Origin: Streptomyces aculeolatus | GTDB taxonomy: Bacteria > Actinomycetota > Actinomycetes > Streptomycetales > Streptomycetaceae | Direction: 5' to 3' | NCBI RefSeq assembly: GCF_020400605.1 | Contig: NZ_JAINRD010000002.1 | Coordinates: 62,001 to 126,000 of the forward strand | DNA: 64,000 nt | In this document: positions 59,126 to 64,000 of the stretch, piece by piece | Layout: each line of letters starts with the position of its first letter | How positions within the stretch are numbered: position 1 is the first letter of the stretch | Position numbers and translations under genes: made by a program | Notes under the pieces: generated by a model | What the model saw: only the letters and a program-made list of their open reading frames with translations | Databases searched by the model: none | What the model was told of the DNA's origin: nothing

Positions 59126-61195
59126 ATGACCCGCTCCACCATGCCCCGGCTGCTGCCGGCCCCCGACGGCACGAGCCGCCCCCGGCTCGGCTACGGCGCC
59201 GACTACAACCCCGAGCAGTGGCCCAGGGAGGTGTGGGAGGAGGACGTCCGGCTGATGCGCGAGGCCGGGGTCAACATCGTCTCCCTGGCGATCTTCTCCT
59301 GGGCGCGCATCCAGCCGAGCCGGGACGTCTGGGACTTCGGCTGGCTCGACGACGCCATGGACCTGCTGTACGCCCACGGCATCGCCGTCGACCTCGCCAC
59401 CGCCACTGCGTCCCCGCCGCCCTGGCTCACCACGGCCCATCCGGAGATCCTGCCGGTCACCGCGAACGGCGAGACCGTCTGGCCCGGCGCACGGCAGCAC
59501 TGGCGGCCCACCTCACCGGTCTTCCGTGAGCACGCGCTGAAACTCGTGACCGCCATGGCCGAGCGGTACGCGGACCACCCCGCCCTCGTCGCCTGGCACA
59601 TCAGCAACGAGCTGGGCTGCCACAACATCTACGACTACTCCGACGACGCCGCCGCGGCCTTCCGCGACTGGCTGCGCGCCCGCTACGGCAGCCTCGACGG
59701 ACTCAACCACGCCTGGGGCACCGCCTTCTGGGCGCAGCGCTACAGCGGGTGGGACCAGATCCTGCCGCCCCGCCTCACGACCTCGTACCCGAACCCCACC
59801 CAGCAACTCGACTTCAAGCGGTTCTCCTCCGACGCGCTCAAGGAGCATCTGCGCGCCGAGCGCGACGTGCTGCGCCGCATCACCCCCGACGTGCCCATCA
59901 CGTCCAACTTCCTCGTCACCGAGGGGACCGGGGGGATGAACTACGCCGACTGGGCCGGCGAGGTCGACTTCGTCTCCATCGACCACTACGTCGAACCCGG
60001 GCCGCAGGACCGCGACGAGCTGTCCTTCACCGCCAACCTGACCGGCGGCATTGCGGGGGGCCTGCCCTGGTTCCTGATGGAGCACTCCACCAGCGCCGTC
60101 AACTGGCAGCCCGTCAACCTCGCCAAGCGCACCGGCGACCTCGCCCGCGACTCCCTGCTGCACGTCGCGCACGGCGCCGACGCCGTCTGCTTCTTCCAGT
60201 GGCGGCAGTCCGCGGCCGGCGCCGAGAAGTACCACTCGGCGATGGTCCCGCACGCCGGCACCGACTCCGCCGTCTTCCGTGCCGTGACCGGCCTCGGCCG
60301 CACGCTGGCGGCCCTCGCGCCGGTCGCCGGCGCCGAGCGCGAGCCGGCCGCGGCCGCCGTCCTCTTCGACTGGGACTCCTGGTGGACCAGCGAGCTGGAC
60401 TCCCACCCCACCTCCCTGCTGCGCTACCGGCAGGAGGCGCTCGACTGGTACACCGCGCTGCTGGACCTCGGCATACGCGCGGACGTCGTCACCCCGGACA
60501 CCGACCTCGACGGCTACCGCATGGTCGTCGCACCGATCCTGCACGTGGTCCCGCAGGACCTCGCCAAGCGGCTCACCCGCTACGCGGAGGCCGGCGGCCA
60601 CCTCGTCACCACGTACTTCTCCGGCGTCGTCGACGAGAACGACCACGTCTGGCTCGGCGGCTACCCCGGCGCCCTGCGCGACCTCCTCGGCATCCGCATC
60701 GAGGAGTTCGCACCCCTGCTCGCCGGCGCCGGTGTGGCGCTGGACGGCGGTCTGACCGGCACCCTCTGGTCCGACGGCATCACGCTCACCGACCCCGCCG
60801 CCGAGGTCCTCGCCCACTACCGCTCGGGCGACTTCGCGGGCCTGCCCGCCGTCACCCGCCGCCGCACAGCGGCCGGCTCGGCCTCCTACGTCTCCACCCG
60901 CCTCGGCCCCGCCGGCCTCGCCGGACTGCTGCCGCGGCTGCTGGAGCCGGCGAGCGTACGCAGCGAGCTGCCGGAGGCGGCGCGCGGCCGGGTCGAGCTG
61001 GCCGTACGGCGCAGCGCCACCGACCGCTACCTGTTCCTCGTCAACCGCACCGACGAGCCGGTGCCCCTGGCGGGCCTCACCGGGGAGGTGCTGACCGGGG
61101 ACCTCGGCGGCGGGGACGGAGCGGCGGACGGCCGCACGCTGCCACCGCGCGGCGTAACGGTCCTGCACGCCCCCGGAGCTGACACGCCCGCATGA
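59126..61195 (+). CDS. GH42 beta-galactosidase
   Basis: 689 residues with GAAGGACAGCC before the ATG and no signal peptide, so it is cytoplasmic. The TIM barrel begins LGYGADYNPEQWPREVWEEDVRLM. The acid/base Glu is in WHISNELGCHN near 163 and the nucleophile Glu in PWFLMEHSTSAVNWQ near 319. The trimerisation domain (about 395-610, VAPILHVVPQDLAKRLTRYAEAGGHLV) and a small C-terminal beta domain are present. It would split galactosides brought in by the ABC transporter. Its promoter is unclear because the MITE-like element lies just upstream. Confidence 0.92.
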   Translation: MTRSTMPRLLPAPDGTSRPRLGYGADYNPEQWPREVWEEDVRLMREAGVNIVSLAIFSWARIQPSRDVWDFGWLDDAMDLLYAHGIAVDLATATASPPPWLTTAHPEILPVTANGETVWPGARQHWRPTSPVFREHALKLVTAMAERYADHPALVAWHISNELGCHNIYDYSDDAAAAFRDWLRARYGSLDGLNHAWGTAFWAQRYSGWDQILPPRLTTSYPNPTQQLDFKRFSSDALKEHLRAERDVLRRITPDVPITSNFLVTEGTGGMNYADWAGEVDFVSIDHYVEPGPQDRDELSFTANLTGGIAGGLPWFLMEHSTSAVNWQPVNLAKRTGDLARDSLLHVAHGADAVCFFQWRQSAAGAEKYHSAMVPHAGTDSAVFRAVTGLGRTLAALAPVAGAEREPAAAAVLFDWDSWWTSELDSHPTSLLRYRQEALDWYTALLDLGIRADVVTPDTDLDGYRMVVAPILHVVPQDLAKRLTRYAEAGGHLVTTYFSGVVDENDHVWLGGYPGALRDLLGIRIEEFAPLLAGAGVALDGGLTGTLWSDGITLTDPAAEVLAHYRSGDFAGLPAVTRRRTAAGSASYVSTRLGPAGLAGLLPRLLEPASVRSELPEAARGRVELAVRRSATDRYLFLVNRTDEPVPLAGLTGEVLTGDLGGGDGAADGRTLPPRGVTVLHAPGADTPA

Positions 61196-62052
61196 ACGCC
61201 ACTCCCCATCGCATCGACGCGCACCACCACGTCTGGGACCTGTCCGTCCGCGATCAGGAGTGGCTCACCGGTCCCGAACTCTCCGCGCTGCGCCGGGACT
61301 TCGGGATCGGTGAGCTGGCTGTGCTGGCGGGGGCGGAGCGGGTGGGTGCCACCGTCGTCGTCCAGACCGTCGCCGCCGCCGGGGAGACGCCGGAGTTGCT
61401 GGGGCTGGCGGCGGAGCAGGATCTCGTCGGTGGCGTCGTCGGCTGGACCGATCTGACCGCCCCCGACGTCGCCGAGCAGCTCGCCCGGCTGCGTGAACTG
61501 CCCGGTGGCTCGTACCTCGCGGGCATCCGTCACCAGGTCCAGAGTGAGGAGGATCCGGACTGGCTCGTCCGGCCGCAGGTGTTGCGTGGGCTGCGCGCGG
61601 TGGCCGCCGCCGGTCTGGCCTTCGATCTCCTGGTCCTGCCGCACCAGTTGCGGGCCGCCGTGCGTGCGGCCGGCGAGCTGCCGGAGCTGGTCTTCGTCCT
61701 CGACCATCTGGGCAAGCCCCCGGTCGCCACGGGTGCCACCGAGCCCTGGGCGGACGAGGTGTGCAGACTCGCCTCGCGGCCCAACGTCACGTGCAAGCTG
61801 TCCGGCCTGGTCACCGAGGCCGACCGGGCCGCATGGCAGATCGACGACCTGCGCCCCTACGCCGACACCGTCCTGGCCGCCTTCGGCCCCGACCGGCTGA
61901 TGTTCGGCTCCGACTGGCCCGCGTGCACCCTCGCCGCCACCTACGGCGAAGTCGTCGCCTCCGCCCGGGCACTCACCATGGCGCTGAGCCCCTCCGAGCA
62001 GACGGCCTTCTGGTCCGGCACGGCCACGCGCGTCTACGGACTGCCCGGCTGA
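61192..62052 (+). CDS. Amidohydrolase-2 family sugar lactonase (fuconolactonase-like)
   Basis: 286 residues; the ATG overlaps the GH42 stop (ATGA). The N-terminal metal motif is RIDAHHHVWDL. Further residues are in GVVGWTDLTAPDV, GIRHQVQSEEDPDWL, FVLDHLGKPPV and MFGSDWPACTLAATY, the last Asp being catalytic. This layout matches L-fucono-, L-rhamnono- and galactonolactonases of non-phosphorylated sugar oxidation pathways. Coupling to a beta-galactosidase, in a locus with a rhamnosidase, makes galactonolactone or rhamnonolactone the likeliest substrate. The corresponding sugar dehydrogenase is not in the window. Confidence 0.85.
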   Translation: MNATPHRIDAHHHVWDLSVRDQEWLTGPELSALRRDFGIGELAVLAGAERVGATVVVQTVAAAGETPELLGLAAEQDLVGGVVGWTDLTAPDVAEQLARLRELPGGSYLAGIRHQVQSEEDPDWLVRPQVLRGLRAVAAAGLAFDLLVLPHQLRAAVRAAGELPELVFVLDHLGKPPVATGATEPWADEVCRLASRPNVTCKLSGLVTEADRAAWQIDDLRPYADTVLAAFGPDRLMFGSDWPACTLAATYGEVVASARALTMALSPSEQTAFWSGTATRVYGLPG

Positions 62053-62219
62053 GTGCGTGGGCGAGTACCCCGGAGACGCAGGTCGTCGCCGCCTCGTGAC
62101 CGGCGGGCAAGGCCGCCGGCGGAACACACCGGGAGCGACGCCATGTTGACTTGAGCATGACCAAATGGAAGCGTGTGTTCGGCTCATGGGTCTAGACCTC
62201 TCAGGCGCAGGAGGACGGC

Positions 62220-64000
62220 ATGCCGCAGCTGCACCACGCCCGGATGCTCACCGGACTCGTCGCGCTCGTCCTGCTGCTGAGTACGGCCCTCGGCGCGGCC
62301 CCCGCGCCGGCCGCCGCCCGGTCGGTGCCGTCGGCGGCCGTCGATCCGCTGGAAGCCGTGGTTCCCAAGCCCGACTCCTGGGCGCCCGGCCACGGGACCA
62401 CGCGGCTGCGCGACACCGCGCGGCTGGAGGTGGACCGGCGCACCGCCCGTGCGTGGACGGCCGTGCCGGGGATGACCCGGGAGAGCGATCCGGCGGTGTT
62501 CCACCGCCCGTTGGAGGCCGTGGCCCGGCACGCCGCGGGTGACGTGGAGACGGCGACCGGGCTGCGGATGCCGGTCACCACCACCCCCGGCACCCCGCGA
62601 GCCGCCGTCCGCGTCGGCCTCGACGGGGGAATGGCGGGCGGCCTCGGACCCGACGGCTACCGGCTGGAGATCGGGGACGGCGTCCGGATCACCGCCACCA
62701 CCGCGGGAGGCGTCTACTACGGGACGCGCACGCTGATCCAGCTCCTGCGCGCCGGCGCCGACGGCCGTACGCTGCCGCGCGGCGTGCTGGTCGACGACCC
62801 GGACACCGAGCTGCGCATGAACACCGTCGACGTCTCCCGGGAGTACTGGAGTCCGCGCGAACTCACCGACGTGATCCGGCAGATGGGATACCTCAAGCAG
62901 AACTTCCTGGTGCTGCACCTCGACGACGCCGAGGGCTTCCGGCTCGACAGCCCGCGCTGGCCCGGCCTCGCCGAACCCGGCTACAGCTACGACCGGCGCA
63001 CCATCGAGAAGCTGGACCGGACCGCCGCCGAGAACAACGTGTCCCTCGTACCGGCCTTCGAGTTCCCGGCGCACGTCTCGCCCAAGTCGGCCTACTTCCA
63101 CGTCGGCATGGCGGACGGGCCGCGCGAAGTGCCGCCCGGCTTCGGCGAACGCGACACCGGCGCCACCCGCGGGAACACCTGCACCGGCTACTCCTACTCC
63201 CACCTCACCGACGACTTCACCTTCAACCTGATGAACGACAAGGCGCTGCGGGTCTCCCAGCGCATGCTCGACGAGTTCCTGCCCTGGTTCACCTCGCCCT
63301 GGGTGCACCTCGGCGGCGACGAACTCCCGCCCGGCATGGCGGACTGCCCGGCCCTCCAGCAGTTCCTGGCGCGCTCCGAGGAGTACGGGAACGTCTCCGA
63401 CGCGGCGATCGACTTCCTCAACACCCTCGACGACCGGGTCGACGCGGCCGGACGCCGCTCGATCATCTACGACGGGTCCGAAGGCTCCACCGACCGCGTC
63501 GAACTCGACCGCGACATCGTCGTCATGGACTGGACCGGCGACGGCACCGCCGACCACCTGGCCGGATACGACGTCATCGTCGCCGACTCGAAGTACTTCT
63601 ACGCCGTACCCGCGCGCGACATCCGGCCCCGGGAGGAGGAGATCGCCCGGAGCTGGCAGCCCCCGCCGTCCGACGCCGTACTCGGGTGGGGGATGCACGT
63701 GTGGGGCGACGACCTCGGCTGGGCCGAGGGCCAGTGGCTGGAGTCCCTGACCTGGCGCCCCCGGGCCGTGGTGGCCGACCGGCAGTGGAACACCACCCCG
63801 CGCAGTGCGCAGGAGTTCGCCACCCTGCCCGCCCGGCTCGCCGTCGTCGGCAAGGCCCCCGGATACACCGGCACGCTGTTGCCCCGCCCCACCGGCAACG
63901 CCCGCCCCATCCACCAGTACGTCATGGACCCCGCCTTCCCGCCCGGCACCTACGACGCGCACACCCCCACGAGCAGGCGGGGCCTGCGCGACATGTGCGA
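62220..64000 (+). CDS. Secreted GH20 beta-N-acetylhexosaminidase-like enzyme, 3' truncated by the window edge
   Basis: At least 593 residues, still open at 64000. AGGAGGACGGC precedes the ATG. A signal peptide (LVALVLLLSTALGAAPAPAAA) ends near 33. A GH20b domain (about 60-190, GYRLEIGDGVRITATTAGGVYYGTRTLIQLL) is followed by the TIM barrel: NTVDVSREYWSPRELTDVIRQMGYLKQNFLVLHLDDAEGFRL, then FEFPAHVSP, and the catalytic Asp-Glu pair in WVHLGGDELPPG near 367-368. It would remove terminal GlcNAc/GalNAc (or a related sugar) outside the cell. No LacI-type operator was found upstream, so membership of the regulon is uncertain. Confidence 0.87.
   Translation, partial: MPQLHHARMLTGLVALVLLLSTALGAAPAPAAARSVPSAAVDPLEAVVPKPDSWAPGHGTTRLRDTARLEVDRRTARAWTAVPGMTRESDPAVFHRPLEAVARHAAGDVETATGLRMPVTTTPGTPRAAVRVGLDGGMAGGLGPDGYRLEIGDGVRITATTAGGVYYGTRTLIQLLRAGADGRTLPRGVLVDDPDTELRMNTVDVSREYWSPRELTDVIRQMGYLKQNFLVLHLDDAEGFRLDSPRWPGLAEPGYSYDRRTIEKLDRTAAENNVSLVPAFEFPAHVSPKSAYFHVGMADGPREVPPGFGERDTGATRGNTCTGYSYSHLTDDFTFNLMNDKALRVSQRMLDEFLPWFTSPWVHLGGDELPPGMADCPALQQFLARSEEYGNVSDAAIDFLNTLDDRVDAAGRRSIIYDGSEGSTDRVELDRDIVVMDWTGDGTADHLAGYDVIVADSKYFYAVPARDIRPREEEIARSWQPPPSDAVLGWGMHVWGDDLGWAEGQWLESLTWRPRAVVADRQWNTTPRSAQEFATLPARLAVVGKAPGYTGTLLPRPTGNARPIHQYVMDPAFPPGTYDAHTPTSRRGLRDMC

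Overview
The window is very GC-rich DNA with a strong third-position bias, GGAGG-type ribosome binding sites, ATGA/GTGA-coupled operons and frequent GTG starts. It carries an actinobacterial gas-vesicle operon, F420-type and LLM enzymes and secreted glycoside hydrolases. All of this points to a chromosomal segment of Streptomyces or a very close relative. No rRNA, tRNA, prophage or CRISPR array was seen. Layout: (1) 1-6.9 kb, minus strand: a light/isoprenoid block with the start of phytoene desaturase (crtI), GGPP synthase (crtE), an Fe-S photolyase of the PhrB type, a decayed ArsR/VOC locus, and a class I terpene synthase paired with a cytochrome P450. (2) 7.1-14.9 kb, minus strand: a membrane-stress triad made of an NfeD/YqiJ-like OB-fold membrane protein, a flotillin (YqiK-like) and a 1653-residue AAA+ ATPase of the 'DNA repair ATPase' (DUF3686-like) type. 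(3) 15.1-20.4 kb, plus strand: a complete gas-vesicle operon in the order gvpO-A-F-G-Y-Z-J-L-S-K, closed by a perfect-stem terminator. A separate fragment of a second gvpK survives about 0.7 kb downstream. (4) 20.5-37.6 kb: a stress/redox island holding a CBS protein, an SRPBCC protein, an FAD desaturase-like enzyme now fused to an SDR by a 55-bp duplication, a frameshifted pyruvate oxidase, a small SAP/Rho-N-like protein, an LLM F420 oxidoreductase, a molybdopterin enzyme, a Hanks kinase, a GAF protein, a VOC protein, a zinc alcohol dehydrogenase and a large-subunit catalase divergent from a SigB/SigF-type sigma factor. SigB-like promoter matches precede the CBS and catalase genes. (5) 37.8-48.0 kb: a secreted PHB-depolymerase-family esterase, a PucR-type GAF regulator, a complete Liv-type ABC transporter (livGFKHM order), an acyl-CoA synthetase and a VOC protein. 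(6) 48.0-64.0 kb: a glycan-utilisation locus with a LacI regulator, a GH43 (exo-beta-1,3-galactanase-like) enzyme with a ricin-type CBM13, a GH78 alpha-L-rhamnosidase, a Tat-exported GH16, a sugar ABC transporter, a GH42 beta-galactosidase, an amidohydrolase-type sugar lactonase and a truncated GH20. In region 6, six copies of a 14-bp palindrome close to TGTTTACGTAAACA sit at or near the lacI, GH43, GH16 and transporter promoters. A different palindrome, ATTGAAACGTTTCAAT, sits at the GH78 promoter. The enzyme set fits stepwise removal of rhamnose caps and beta-1,3-galactan backbone from type II arabinogalactan (gum arabic, arabinogalactan proteins), followed by galactoside import and intracellular hydrolysis. 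A 177-bp palindromic MITE-like element sits exactly at the stop codon of the sugar-binding protein gene, between the transporter and GH42. A recurring theme is gene decay whose mechanism can be read: a 55-bp tandem duplication, a single-base frameshift, a deletion fusion, an inverted copy that looks like a template switch, and a gene remnant.
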